Assembly: GCF_030734285.1 (NCBI RefSeq)
Contig: NZ_CP132294.1
Coordinates: forward strand, 2,914,001 to 2,978,000
Direction of reading: 5' to 3'
Source of the DNA: Natronococcus sp. AD-5
GTDB taxonomy: Archaea > Halobacteriota > Halobacteria > Halobacteriales > Natrialbaceae
Length of the DNA stretch: 64,000 bases
Each line of letters begins with the position of its first letter. Positions within the stretch are counted from its first letter, which is position 1. Under the pieces are notes generated by a model. That model was not told where the DNA came from. It worked only from the letters and a program-made list of their open reading frames with translations, and searched no databases. A program made the position numbers and the translations under genes. Positions 8,176 through 16,068 of the stretch are shown here, in pieces.

Positions 8176-8371
8176 GGCGATGCACGTAGCACCATGTGAC
8201 CACACCATAAATACCTGCCTCCGGGAACTGACGGATCACTGTCGCCCGGGTGACTGGTCTCTCCTGTAGTTGTCGCCAGCCCCCTGACCTGAATTCTCGG
8301 TTTCTCCCCAGAAGCCGTACTTTTGAACGACTCTCCTCCGCGGATAGGGTAACTACTACAGCTACGGATCA

Positions 8372-8425
8372 GTTATAACGGGGTGTCTTGGTACCCCGTC
8401 TCTCGGAAGTGTTATCCCAGGTTGG
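8372..8425 (+). promoter_or_regulatory. cspA promoter and leader hairpins
   Basis: A TATA-like ttataa (8373-8378) overlaps the start of a stem ACGGGGT (8378-8384)/ACCCCGT (8393-8399). A smaller TCCCA/TGGGA stem follows at about 8414-8426. With the usual spacing the transcript would start near 8400, leaving a ~40-nt leader. No Shine-Dalgarno is visible. Whether the hairpins matter is unknown. Confidence 0.35.
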
Positions 8426-8442
8426 GACCATGTATGATTGTA

Positions 8443-8649
8443 ATGGCAAACGGCAAGGTTGACTTCTTCAACGACACCGGCGGTTACGGTTTCATTTCGA
8501 CTGACGACGACGACGTAGACGACGACGAGGACGTGTTCTTCCACATGGAAGACGTCGGCGGCCCGGACCTCGAAGAAGGTCAGGAAGTCGAGTTCGACAT
8601 CGAATCATCCCCGAAGGGACCCCGCGCGACGAACCTCGTCCGTAAGTAA
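8443..8649 (+). CDS. cspA: Cold-shock domain protein (CspA family)
   Basis: A 68-aa single cold-shock domain. RNP1 is GYGFIS (residues 14-19) and RNP2 is DVFFH (30-34). The acidic insert DDDDVDDDED between them and the ending RATNLVRK are typical of haloarchaeal CspA. It binds single-stranded nucleic acid and probably acts as an RNA chaperone in the cytoplasm. The ATG giving MANGKVDFF is the family start; the in-frame upstream codons were discarded. It is convergent with the DUF488 gene, with repeat copy C between. Confidence 0.93.
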   Translation: MANGKVDFFNDTGGYGFISTDDDDVDDDEDVFFHMEDVGGPDLEEGQEVEFDIESSPKGPRATNLVRK

Positions 8650-8782
8650 TAGCGAATGTTATCCGTCGCTCACAGCGATGGACGACGACGCTGTTCTTCA
8701 CGCTGTCACGCGCCGTAGCTGGCGCTGTCTGTGCGCTCCGTATCGACCAGTTTGCGTTGTCGCTTTTCGCCCGAAGTTCAGT

Positions 8783-8870
8783 GCTGCACTCGCGCTTCCT
8801 ATTCAGCAGACCGTGATCGAACTGCCGAGTTGCTGTCAAGAGGGGCGTGTTGGATAGAGAGACTGAAGCC
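8783..8870 (+). repeat. Intergenic repeat, copy C
   Basis: The left block cgcgcttcc-TATTCAGC (8791-8807) is followed by the core tgatcgaact-gccgagtt-gctgtcaagag and the degenerate right end tgttggata (8849-8857). It aligns over ~57 nt with copy B. It lies in the convergent spacer 8650-8941 between cspA and the DUF488 gene, about 70 nt beyond the latter's stop. Confidence 0.6.
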
Positions 8871-8941
8871 AGCACTATAGTCGGTTCTGTACAGGTTCCA
8901 TCAACTGAATCAGCCATTCAGTAGGCGTGCAAAGACACCGT

Positions 8942-9469
8942 TCAGTCCTCCGCCGCAGGATACAGCACGGTACCGTTCTCCACTGTCGCGAACCGCGTTA
9001 GTGAATGCTCTTCGGCCCGGTCAGCGTCGAAAATGTGAACGACCTCGTGGCCCCGTGCGAGCAACCAGTCCGAGATGATGCGGCGATGACAGCGCCAGTA
9101 CACTTTCTCCGCACACATGTACGCGACCGTATGCTCACTCCCGAGGGAGAGTAACTCGTTCAGTCCCTGTTTGAAGGCCTCCGATAAGGCGTAGTCGGCG
9201 TAAGCCCGGAACGACTCGTTTTCCCACGCCACGTTCGGTGAGTCGACGATCTCGGTGTCCCGGTACCCGCCCAAGGCATCGATCTGTTCGTACGATATGG
9301 TCTGCTCCGGCAGGCGTTCTCTCAACTGTTCGGCGTTGAACTGGGAATTGGTCCGCGATCGGGGGAAACTTCGAACGTCAGCGAGAAACGTGGTATTGTA
9401 CTGTTTGAGCGATTGTAACAGCTCGTCGAACGTCCGCGTCGAGTGACCGAGGGTATAAAACCGCGACAT
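8942..9469 (-). CDS. DUF488 family protein
   Basis: A 175-aa protein starting MSRFYTLGHSTRTFDELL. The TLGHS opening, DVRSFPRSR (about residues 31-39), the Tyr-rich ALGGYRD and the MCAEKVYWRCHRRIISDWL block are the DUF488 signature. Conserved Cys and Arg residues suggest an enzyme or nucleic-acid-binding role, but the biochemical function is unknown. The upstream extension to 9637 was rejected as non-coding. A TATA-like ggtataaaa sits inside the start region at 9452-9460. It is flanked by repeat copies C and D. Confidence 0.85.
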   Translation of the reverse strand: MSRFYTLGHSTRTFDELLQSLKQYNTTFLADVRSFPRSRTNSQFNAEQLRERLPEQTISYEQIDALGGYRDTEIVDSPNVAWENESFRAYADYALSEAFKQGLNELLSLGSEHTVAYMCAEKVYWRCHRRIISDWLLARGHEVVHIFDADRAEEHSLTRFATVENGTVLYPAAED

Positions 9470-9654
9470 AGAATCGGTACTGCGTTCAGGGTGATAATGA
9501 CGTTGGTGAGAACGTCGAGAATCTTCGGCGCGCTCCGTCAAGCTACGAGCCGACAGCAAATTTGTAAACGATACATCGAATGTAACGTTTGCCTTTACTG
9601 TACTGGACAATAGTGATGCCGCTCCACACCCGGTCAACTGTTCCGAATGCTCCA

Positions 9655-9698
9655 GCGCTGAATACGCGCCTTCTATTCTGCGACTCGATCGAGTACTC
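9655..9698 (+). repeat. Intergenic repeat, copy D (left part)
   Basis: GCTGAATA (9657-9664) and TATTCTGC (9674-9681) form a nearly perfect stem around cgcgccttc. A degraded core (ctcgatcgagtactccg) follows. It lies about 35 nt beyond the stop of the response-regulator gene. It shows that the left end of the family contains its own GCTGAATA/TATTCAGC hairpin, of which copies B and C keep mainly the second arm. Confidence 0.5.
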
Positions 9699-9731
9699 CG
9701 ATAAAAGACGACGACTCCGCCGGAAGAGCTC

Positions 9732-10187
9732 CTACACTGCCGGAACTGGCGGCAACTTCGCCGTCTTGACCCAGAACTCCTCGACGGCTCGAGCGAGCGA
9801 GACGAACTCGTCGTGGCTCTCCGGCTTGGTGAGATAGGCGTTCGCGTACAGGTCGTAGCTCTGGGCGATATCCGTCTTCTCTTTCGAACTCGTGAGTACG
9901 ATCACCGGAAGCGCCGCCAGCGTCGGATCCTTCTGGAGGGTCTCGAGCACCTCGAACCCGTGCACCCGGGGGACGTTCAGGTCGAGCAACAGCAGATCGG
10001 GGAACGCGTCGGTGTCGTCTTCGCGCCGCTCGGACAGAAACTCGAGCGCCTCGGCCCCGTCGAAGACGACGTGGAGCTCGAGGTCGTCGGATACCGTCTC
10101 GAACGCGTCCTCGATGAGACGAACGTCCCCCGGATTGTCTTCGACGAGAAGAACGGTAATAGGCTCGGATGGAGTCGCAGTTCTCAT
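9732..10187 (-). CDS. Single-domain response regulator
   Basis: A 151-aa receiver domain with no output domain. Asp17 with Glu16 (VEDNPGD), the phospho-acceptor Asp69 (LLLLDLNVP), Thr99/Ser100 (VLTSSKEK) and Lys121 (LTKPESHDEF) are all in place. This is the haloarchaeal Rcp1-like group that works with histidine kinases encoded elsewhere. No kinase lies next to it, so its partner is unknown. The ATG giving MRTATPSEPITVLLVEDN was chosen; the long upstream extension has Arg/Ser-rich non-coding composition. The AT-rich segment 10195-10230 would hold the promoter. Confidence 0.9.
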   Translation of the reverse strand: MRTATPSEPITVLLVEDNPGDVRLIEDAFETVSDDLELHVVFDGAEALEFLSERREDDTDAFPDLLLLDLNVPRVHGFEVLETLQKDPTLAALPVIVLTSSKEKTDIAQSYDLYANAYLTKPESHDEFVSLARAVEEFWVKTAKLPPVPAV

Positions 10188-10323
10188 ACGTACACTTCCG
10201 TAGTCGCTATAATAAGAGCGATCACTATACACATTGGGTCTGCATCTGCAATTTCGTCGAACGAGCACTATCTGTTTCGCCCGTATGTGCCCGAAATTAG
10301 TAAAATGTCGACCGGAGCGCCGC

Positions 10324-11379
10324 TTACTCGAGCGCTCTCGTCGGGTCGAGCGATCGGGACGGCGCCTCGAACCAGTCGACGCCCTCTTCGCCGACCTCGA
10401 GAAGATCCGCGACGCGAACGCGGCCGTCGTCGACCCGGACGCTGGCGTCGAGGCGCACCGCAGCCCCGAGGGCGACCTCGTGACTCCCTCGAACTGGCCG
10501 CTCGCGGGATTCGAGACCGACGCCGGTGACGCGCGTCTCGATGCCGTCGTCGTCGCCGAAGCCGAACGCCCGAACTTCGGCCTCGAGGTCGGCTTCGACC
10601 GCGGCGACCGACCGCGCGTCGGCCGTGAGCAGGGCTGCCGCGGAGCGAAACGCGTGGGTGACGCCGACGTGGGCGCGTCGCTCCCGCCCGCCGTCGCCGT
10701 CGACGACGAACGTGCGAACGAGCCCGCCGTGGTACCCGCCGGGTTCCCGAGGTGCGGCCTCGAGAACGATCGCGTCATCGGGGCGAAGCACGTCACCGTC
10801 GCCTGCGACGGAGATCGCGGTGTTGCCGGCCGGGAACCCGCCCGCCGAGACGATCGCCTCGTCGATCGCCGTCCGCAAGCGGGCAGCCGTCAGGGCCTCG
10901 CCGTCGAACGTCAGCCGGTCGTCGACGACCGTCGCGTCCGCGAGCGTCGACGCTGCTCGCCGAACGCCCGCACTCGCGGCCGTCTGCGCGGTCGCGATCC
11001 GCTCGCGCTCGGCGTCCGTCTTCGCCGCACGAGTACGGGCGACGACGTCCGACGAGGCGAGGGTGAATCCGGCGTCTTCGAGGTAGAGCGCGGCGTCGTG
11101 GGGAATTCGCGCCGGCGTCAGCACCGTTCCCGCGAGGCCGGCGTCGGCCAGTCGGGTGGTCAGCGCGTCGGCCGGATGCGTCGAGACGGCGTCCGCCGAG
11201 CGGACGTGCCACTCGCGGCCGTCGAACGCGATCGCGTGACGGCCGGCCGCGAGGGACGGACGGCAGTAGCGGATCGTCGGGTCGCGAGTGCTGCCGGCGT
11301 GGACGAACGCCGCCGCGTCGCGAGCGTCGAGGGCGTCGGCCAGCGCGTCCTCGAGGCGGTGCTCGCCGTCGTCGGTCAC
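10324..11379 (-). CDS. M24-family (Xaa-Pro peptidase-like) protein lacking metal ligands
   Basis: A 351-aa protein read from a GTG (VTDDGEHRLEDALADALDARDAAAFVHAG) that overlaps the helicase stop as GTGA. It has the creatinase-like N-domain and a pita-bread C-domain recognisable from FPAGNTAIS, YHGGLVRTFVVDG and the spacing. The metal ligands of active M24 enzymes are not seen: the first Asp position reads VLEAAP, the second reads GGLVRT instead of sDltRT, and the GHGIGL segment reads GVGLESRERP. It is probably a catalytically dead paralogue with a binding role, unless it uses other residues. The overlap with the helicase implies coupled translation. Confidence 0.75.
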   Translation of the reverse strand: MTDDGEHRLEDALADALDARDAAAFVHAGSTRDPTIRYCRPSLAAGRHAIAFDGREWHVRSADAVSTHPADALTTRLADAGLAGTVLTPARIPHDAALYLEDAGFTLASSDVVARTRAAKTDAERERIATAQTAASAGVRRAASTLADATVVDDRLTFDGEALTAARLRTAIDEAIVSAGGFPAGNTAISVAGDGDVLRPDDAIVLEAAPREPGGYHGGLVRTFVVDGDGGRERRAHVGVTHAFRSAAALLTADARSVAAVEADLEAEVRAFGFGDDDGIETRVTGVGLESRERPVRGSHEVALGAAVRLDASVRVDDGRVRVADLLEVGEEGVDWFEAPSRSLDPTRALE

Positions 11380-13241
11380 GGCGCTTCGGCTTCGATCTCG
11401 TCGGTTTCGGACTCCGGCGCCTGGGCCTGCTCGAGCAGTTCCTCGAGGCTCATGTCGGTCAGCCGGTTGTTGAGCAGGACGTCGATCGGCAGCGTCGGCG
11501 CGCCGTCGACGAGGTTCTCGAGGACGACGAGCTGTTCGCGGGCCCGGGACATGCCGACGTAGAAGACGCGGCGTTCGTTGTCCGTGAGGACGGGGACGGG
11601 CGATGTCGTCTTGGTGAACTCCTCGCAGCCGGGAATGTCCTTGGGGTCGTCGACGGTCGCGACCATCTGCTCGACGACCTTCTCGGTGAGGTCGGTGGCG
11701 ATGAAAACGTGGTCGGCCTCGCGACCCTTCGCGGAGTGGATGGTGCCGACGCGGACCCGGTCGGTGGCCATTCCCTGGTACTCGCCGATGGCGAAGTACG
11801 AGCGGATGCTCTTCTTCTGGAAGTTGGTAACCTTGCGAACCATGTCGGCGGCCGAGGCGGGGCCGGGCATGAAGGGGGCGTGATCCTCGATGACGTCGCC
11901 GGAAATCGTGAGGTCCTCGAGATCTTCGACGCCGGCCTCCTCCTGTTGCTCGTCGATGTGGTCGAAGAGGTCGTCGCGCTCGTTGGTGCCGAACGCCGAC
12001 TCCTGGAGCATGTCCGCGAGCCGGCGAGCCTGGAGTCCGTCGACGTCGTCGCCGCGATCGATCGCCTCGACGGCGCGGACGTACTGCGTGAGCCGGTCGG
12101 TCCACATCCGCTGGTCGGTCAGCGACCGGAAGGGGACGCCCTCGGTGATGAACTCGTCGATGAACTGGAACATCTGGTAGCGCGCCCGGAACAGCACCAT
12201 GATCGTCCCGTCGCCCTCGACGAGCGTGCGCCGGACCATCCGGACGACGTCGAGCATCGAGGCGTTCGCGCGGGCGTCGACCGAGCCGCCCTCCTTGCGC
12301 GGTTTGAGGTCCTTGTCCTGGCGCTGGTCGATGTGGCGGATCTCCTTGTTGACCGCGTTGAGCACGTTCGAGGGGAGCCGGTAGGAGTTCGGGAGGATGA
12401 CGTCCTCGTCGACCTCCTCCTCGAGCAGGAGCGCGGGGTCGGCGCCCTGCCAGGAGTAGACGACCTGGTCGTCGTCGCCGGCGATCAGCACCCGCTCCAT
12501 GTGCGGTTTCCACTCCTCGTAGACGTCGTACTGCAGCGTGGTGATGTCCTGGAACTCGTCGATCACCAGGTAGTCGACGTTGGGGAGCAGCGAGCGCTGT
12601 TTGACGCGCTCGAGCATGTCGGCGAAGCCGATCTTCCCCTGTTCGCCTTTGTAGCTGCGCCAGGCGCGGATCGCCTCGGGGACGTCGATCCGGTCGTCGT
12701 CGGAGGGCCAGGTCGGGGTGTACTTGTTACCCTCCTGGGCGTTCGGATCGATCTCGGGAGGGAGTCGCACCTCTTCCTGGTCCCACTGGAAGGGGACGTC
12801 GTACCAGTCCGCGACCTCGCGTCGGGTCCGCTGGAGCCACTGGCTGGTGGCGATGATCTTGTTCCCGATCGTCGTCGAGCGGGCGGTACGCCGGCCGGCG
12901 CCGCTGTACTCGTCTTCGTACTCGATGCCGTAGTCCTCGCAGAACTCCTCCTTGTCGGACTCGCCGATGACGTCGCTTCGAGAGAGATCGAGCAGCTCGT
13001 AGGCCTTGGCGTGCATCGTACAGACGTTACCCTGTAGTGCGCGCGGACTTTCGTCGAGTCGCTCGGCCAGTCGTTCGCGAACCTCCTGTGCAGCCGCCCG
13101 TGTGTACGAGACGACGAGAATGTCCCGGAAGGTGACCCCCTCTTGCTCGAGGATCTCTTCGACGTGATCGAGAAGCGCGGTCGTCTTCCCGCTTCCCGGA
13201 CCACCGAACAACCGGGTGACCTTCGTCTCCGTGGTAGCCAT
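11376..13241 (-). CDS. UvrD/Rep-type superfamily 1 DNA helicase
   Basis: A 621-aa SF1A helicase. Motif I is GGPGSGKT (residues 13-20), motif Ia includes VVSYTRAAAQEVRERL, motif II is DEFQD (about 229), motif III is GDDDQVVYSWQGA, motif V is GTIHSAKGREADHV and motif VI is VGMSRAREQL. It unwinds DNA with 3'-5' polarity by family rule and probably serves repair or replication restart. The C-terminal 40 residues form an acidic tail (ESETDEIEAEAP). The start MATTETKVTRLFGG is supported by the motif I position. It is the first gene of a two-gene unit with the M24-like protein. Confidence 0.92.
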   Translation of the reverse strand: MATTETKVTRLFGGPGSGKTTALLDHVEEILEQEGVTFRDILVVSYTRAAAQEVRERLAERLDESPRALQGNVCTMHAKAYELLDLSRSDVIGESDKEEFCEDYGIEYEDEYSGAGRRTARSTTIGNKIIATSQWLQRTRREVADWYDVPFQWDQEEVRLPPEIDPNAQEGNKYTPTWPSDDDRIDVPEAIRAWRSYKGEQGKIGFADMLERVKQRSLLPNVDYLVIDEFQDITTLQYDVYEEWKPHMERVLIAGDDDQVVYSWQGADPALLLEEEVDEDVILPNSYRLPSNVLNAVNKEIRHIDQRQDKDLKPRKEGGSVDARANASMLDVVRMVRRTLVEGDGTIMVLFRARYQMFQFIDEFITEGVPFRSLTDQRMWTDRLTQYVRAVEAIDRGDDVDGLQARRLADMLQESAFGTNERDDLFDHIDEQQEEAGVEDLEDLTISGDVIEDHAPFMPGPASAADMVRKVTNFQKKSIRSYFAIGEYQGMATDRVRVGTIHSAKGREADHVFIATDLTEKVVEQMVATVDDPKDIPGCEEFTKTTSPVPVLTDNERRVFYVGMSRAREQLVVLENLVDGAPTLPIDVLLNNRLTDMSLEELLEQAQAPESETDEIEAEAP

Positions 13242-13380
13242 TGTAGCTGTTCAAGAGCGCAATACCCATAAGTGACGTGGGTTAGGCTGGAAAATTGCGC
13301 GCCGAACCGGCGACCGGCGCGAACCGAACGGGACGGCTCGAGTGCGATTCGTCTCGACGCGTCAGTAGCGGTTCGGGCGG

Positions 13381-13566
13381 TTACTTCGTCGGCTCCCACC
13401 CGCAAACGGTACAGGAGCTGGCGGATTGCTCGTGGAGCCCGCCGCAGTCGGGGCACTGCTTCTTGTTATACTCCTGTTCCCACCCCACTCGTTCTACCGT
13501 GTGACCGCGGTCCGCGAGGAATTCGTCGAAGACATCGTCACCGGCATCGTTGGGTGAGGTTGCCAT
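13381..13566 (-). CDS. Small zinc-finger protein, HVO_0416-like
   Basis: A 61-aa protein starting MATSPNDAGDDVFDEFLADRGH. Residues ~37-58 hold CPDCGGLHEQSASSCTVCGWEP, two CxxC knuckles that form one zinc site. It resembles a conserved haloarchaeal small zinc-finger family that I recall under the name HVO_0416; that match is from memory. Function unknown. The spacer up to the UbaA gene (13567-13725) holds divergent promoters. Confidence 0.75.
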   Translation of the reverse strand: MATSPNDAGDDVFDEFLADRGHTVERVGWEQEYNKKQCPDCGGLHEQSASSCTVCGWEPTK

Positions 13567-13725
13567 AGGTGTGTCAATGCACACCACGCTATTAAAATCC
13601 CCGGTTCGCACAGTAATCTGCCGGATCCCTCGAAGACGTTCGGTCTCGAGCCGTCACCGTTGGTCATTCTGCGAGGCGACGGCCGACCCCGCGGACTTTT
13701 CTCGCTCTCGCCCCAACGACTCTGT

Positions 13726-14577
13726 ATGAGCGACCTGCGTCTGGACGCGACTCAGCTGGATCGCTACTCGAGACACGTGATCATGGACGAGATCGGCCCG
13801 GAGGGACAGCAGCGCCTGCTCGAGGGAAGCGTCCTCGTCGTCGGCGCGGGCGGACTGGGTTCGCCGGCGATCCAGTACCTCGCGGCCGCGGGCATCGGAC
13901 GACTGGGAATCGTCGACGACGACGTCGTCGAGCGCTCGAACCTGCAGCGCCAGATCGTCCACGGCGACGACGACGTCGGCCGACCGAAGGTCGACAGCGC
14001 GGCCGACTACGTCGAAGCCCTGAACCCCGACGTCGACGTCGAGACCCACGAGACGCGGCTCACGGCGGACAACGTCGCGGATCTCGTCGACGGCTACGAC
14101 GTCGTCCTCGACGCCAGCGACAACTTCGGGACCCGGTACCTGCTCAACGACCACTGCGTCCTGACCGGGACGCCGCTGTCCCACGGCGCGATCTACCGCT
14201 TCGAGGGGCAGGTCACGACGTTCACGAACGAACGCGGAGGGGACGAGACCGACTCGGACGACTCGCCGCCGTGTTACCGTTGCATCTTCCCCGAAGCGCC
14301 CGAGCCGGGCACCGTCCCCGACTGCGCCACGACCGGCGTGTTGGGCGTCCTCCCCGGCACCGTCGGCTGCGTTCAGGCCACCGAGGTCGTCAAGTACCTG
14401 CTTGGAAAAGGCGACCTGCTCGAGGGGCGCCTGTTGATGTACGACGCGATGGGGATGAGCTTCGAGACGGTCGACGTGCTCGCGAACCCGTCGTGTCCGG
14501 TCTGCGGCGACGATCCCCAGATCGAGTCGGTCGAGGACGTCGCCTACGAGGGCAGTTGCGAAATTTCGGCCGACTAG
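13726..14577 (+). CDS. ubaA: E1-like ubiquitin/SAMP-activating enzyme UbaA
   Basis: A 283-aa ThiF/MoeB/HesA-family adenylyltransferase. Features are GAGGLGS (41-46) for ATP, NLQRQ (73-77), the adenylation Asp in DASDNF (~129-134), the candidate thioester Cys200 in VPDCATTGVLG, and zinc ligands CYRC (183/186) and CPVC near residue 265. In Haloferax, UbaA adenylates the small archaeal modifiers SAMP1-3 for protein conjugation and for sulfur transfer to molybdopterin and tRNA. The acidic insert GGDETDSDDSPP is haloarchaeal. Its TAG overlaps the convergent dehydrogenase stop in a CTAG palindrome. Confidence 0.88.
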   Translation: MSDLRLDATQLDRYSRHVIMDEIGPEGQQRLLEGSVLVVGAGGLGSPAIQYLAAAGIGRLGIVDDDVVERSNLQRQIVHGDDDVGRPKVDSAADYVEALNPDVDVETHETRLTADNVADLVDGYDVVLDASDNFGTRYLLNDHCVLTGTPLSHGAIYRFEGQVTTFTNERGGDETDSDDSPPCYRCIFPEAPEPGTVPDCATTGVLGVLPGTVGCVQATEVVKYLLGKGDLLEGRLLMYDAMGMSFETVDVLANPSCPVCGDDPQIESVEDVAYEGSCEISAD

Positions 14578-15359
14578 CTCCGCAGCAGCCCGCCGTCGAT
14601 CGGCACCTCGACGCCGTTGACGAAACTCGCCCGCGGACTCGAGAGGAAGGCGACGACCTCGCCGAGCTCCCGGGGTTCGCCGATGCGGTTCATCGGGATC
14701 TCGGTCGCGAGGTCAGCCAGTCCCTCCTCGTAGTCGTCGTACGTGCCGCGGTCGACCCGGACCTCGACGAGTTCCTCGATGCGCGGCGTCTCGATCGTCC
14801 CCGGTAGCACCGCGTTGGCCCGGATTTCGGGGGCGAATTCCCGAGAGATCGTCTTGACGAGTCCGATGACCCCCCGCCGCACGGCGTTCGACAGCAGGAG
14901 GCCGTCGGCGACCTCCCTGACCGTCCGGGAGGTGATGCAGGCGATCGTGCCGTACTCGGAGTCGAGCAGGTGGGGGTGGGCCTCCTCGATCGTCCAGACG
15001 ACGCTCATTACCAGCAGGTCGTAGGCCTGGTACCAGTCCTGCTCGCTGGTCTCGAGGAACGTCGTACTCGGCGGGCCGCCGGCGGAGGTGACGAGGTGGT
15101 CGAGCCCGCCGAACTCCTCGACCGTCTCGCCGACGAGCCGCGAGACGTCGTCGGGATCCGTGATGTCGGTCTCGACGGCGAGCACCCCGCCCGCCGCCGT
15201 CTCGGCGATCTCCTCGCGTGCCGCCGCGAGTCGCTCTTCGTCGCGGCCGCAGATCGTTACGTTCGCGCCCTCCTCGGCGAGCGCCTGAGCGCTCGCAAAT
15301 CCGAGCCCGCTCGAGGAGGCGGTCACCAGTGCGACGTTGCCGTCGAGATCGAGGTTCAT
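14574..15359 (-). CDS. Short-chain dehydrogenase/reductase without the usual Tyr-x3-Lys
   Basis: A 261-aa SDR-fold protein starting MNLDLDGNVALVTASSSGLG. The Rossmann glycine motif is ASSSGLG (residues 14-20), followed by NAG-equivalent TSAGGPPS and the ending FVNGVEVPIDGG. At the catalytic site it reads SRTVREVADGLLLSNAVRRGVIGLVKTISRE, so the Tyr and Lys of the classical YxxxK are replaced by Leu/Ser-Asn-Ala and Arg. A divergent SDR group with this SN..R pattern exists, related to FabG-like proteins. Its activity cannot be assumed. It is convergent with ubaA. Confidence 0.85.
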   Translation of the reverse strand: MNLDLDGNVALVTASSSGLGFASAQALAEEGANVTICGRDEERLAAAREEIAETAAGGVLAVETDITDPDDVSRLVGETVEEFGGLDHLVTSAGGPPSTTFLETSEQDWYQAYDLLVMSVVWTIEEAHPHLLDSEYGTIACITSRTVREVADGLLLSNAVRRGVIGLVKTISREFAPEIRANAVLPGTIETPRIEELVEVRVDRGTYDDYEEGLADLATEIPMNRIGEPRELGEVVAFLSSPRASFVNGVEVPIDGGLLRS

Positions 15360-15447
15360 ACCGTGACGGACGGGCGCCGGATACAAAGCCCTCCGGACTC
15401 TGGCAATCGACGGCGGCCGGCGACGGCGGCTCGGGGTCGCCCGGACG

Positions 15448-15906
15448 TCACTCCTGGTGGCGAACCTGCACCGTCCCCTCGGAGGTGACGCTCACGCTCA
15501 GCGGCGCCGCGACCCGTCGCCCGGAGACGGCGCTTCCGGCGGCGTCGCTGACGACCTTCATCAGGTCCGGCGCGGTGTGATCGACCTTGACGCCGGCCTC
15601 GTCGCAGGCCTCGTAAACGAGCTGCGGGACGTCGTAGAGGTCCGTCTCCTCGGGGACGCGAACGCGAACCGGGGCTCGAAGCGCTTCCGCGAACGCGACC
15701 GTCTCGCGCGCCTTCGCGACGTTCTCCCGAGCGCTCGCCTCGATCGACGAGACGTTCGCGCGGGAGGTCCCGAGCGCGTCGGCGATGTCCGCCTGGGAGA
15801 CGTCGCGTTCGCGCAGCGCGAGCACCTGCGCCTGCCGGTAGGTCAACACGCTGGTCTCGGGTTCGAATCCGATCTCCTCGAGCAGTTCCTCGACGTCATC
15901 GATCAC
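15448..15906 (-). CDS. Tfx-family DNA-binding transcriptional regulator
   Basis: A 152-aa protein. Residues ~20-60 (LTYRQAQVLALRERDVSQADIADALGTSRANVSSIEASARENVAKARET) form a sigma-4/LuxR-like helix-turn-helix typical of Tfx. The C-terminal domain (VRVRVPEETDLYDVPQLVYEACDEAGVKVDHTAPDLMKVVSDAAG) is the Tfx effector region. Tfx was described as a DNA-binding protein of the formylmethanofuran dehydrogenase operon in methanogens; haloarchaeal targets are unknown. The start MIDDVEELLEEIGFEPE is preferred. Confidence 0.85.
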   Translation of the reverse strand: MIDDVEELLEEIGFEPETSVLTYRQAQVLALRERDVSQADIADALGTSRANVSSIEASARENVAKARETVAFAEALRAPVRVRVPEETDLYDVPQLVYEACDEAGVKVDHTAPDLMKVVSDAAGSAVSGRRVAAPLSVSVTSEGTVQVRHQE

Positions 15907-16068
15907 GGCGATCGCCCCCGCCGGAACCCGGTCGAGCTCGCGTACACATATCAGTCTCTAGCTGTCGGTAGTATCAAAGCTTCCACGGTCGCGGGCGATA
16001 CTCGCGATTCGGAGAGAAAAAGAGCGCTCCGCGTTCCGGATCGGACGTGTCCACTCGAGGGCGGTCGA

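Noticed and set aside
7000-9700. Intact insertion sequence or CRISPR array
   Set aside because: The repeats are few, degenerate and unevenly spaced. There is no transposase or cas gene, and no target duplication was seen.
15859-15870. tRNA T-loop-like gggttcgaatcc
   Set aside because: It lies inside the Tfx coding sequence (GFEPETS on the minus strand), with no cloverleaf around it.
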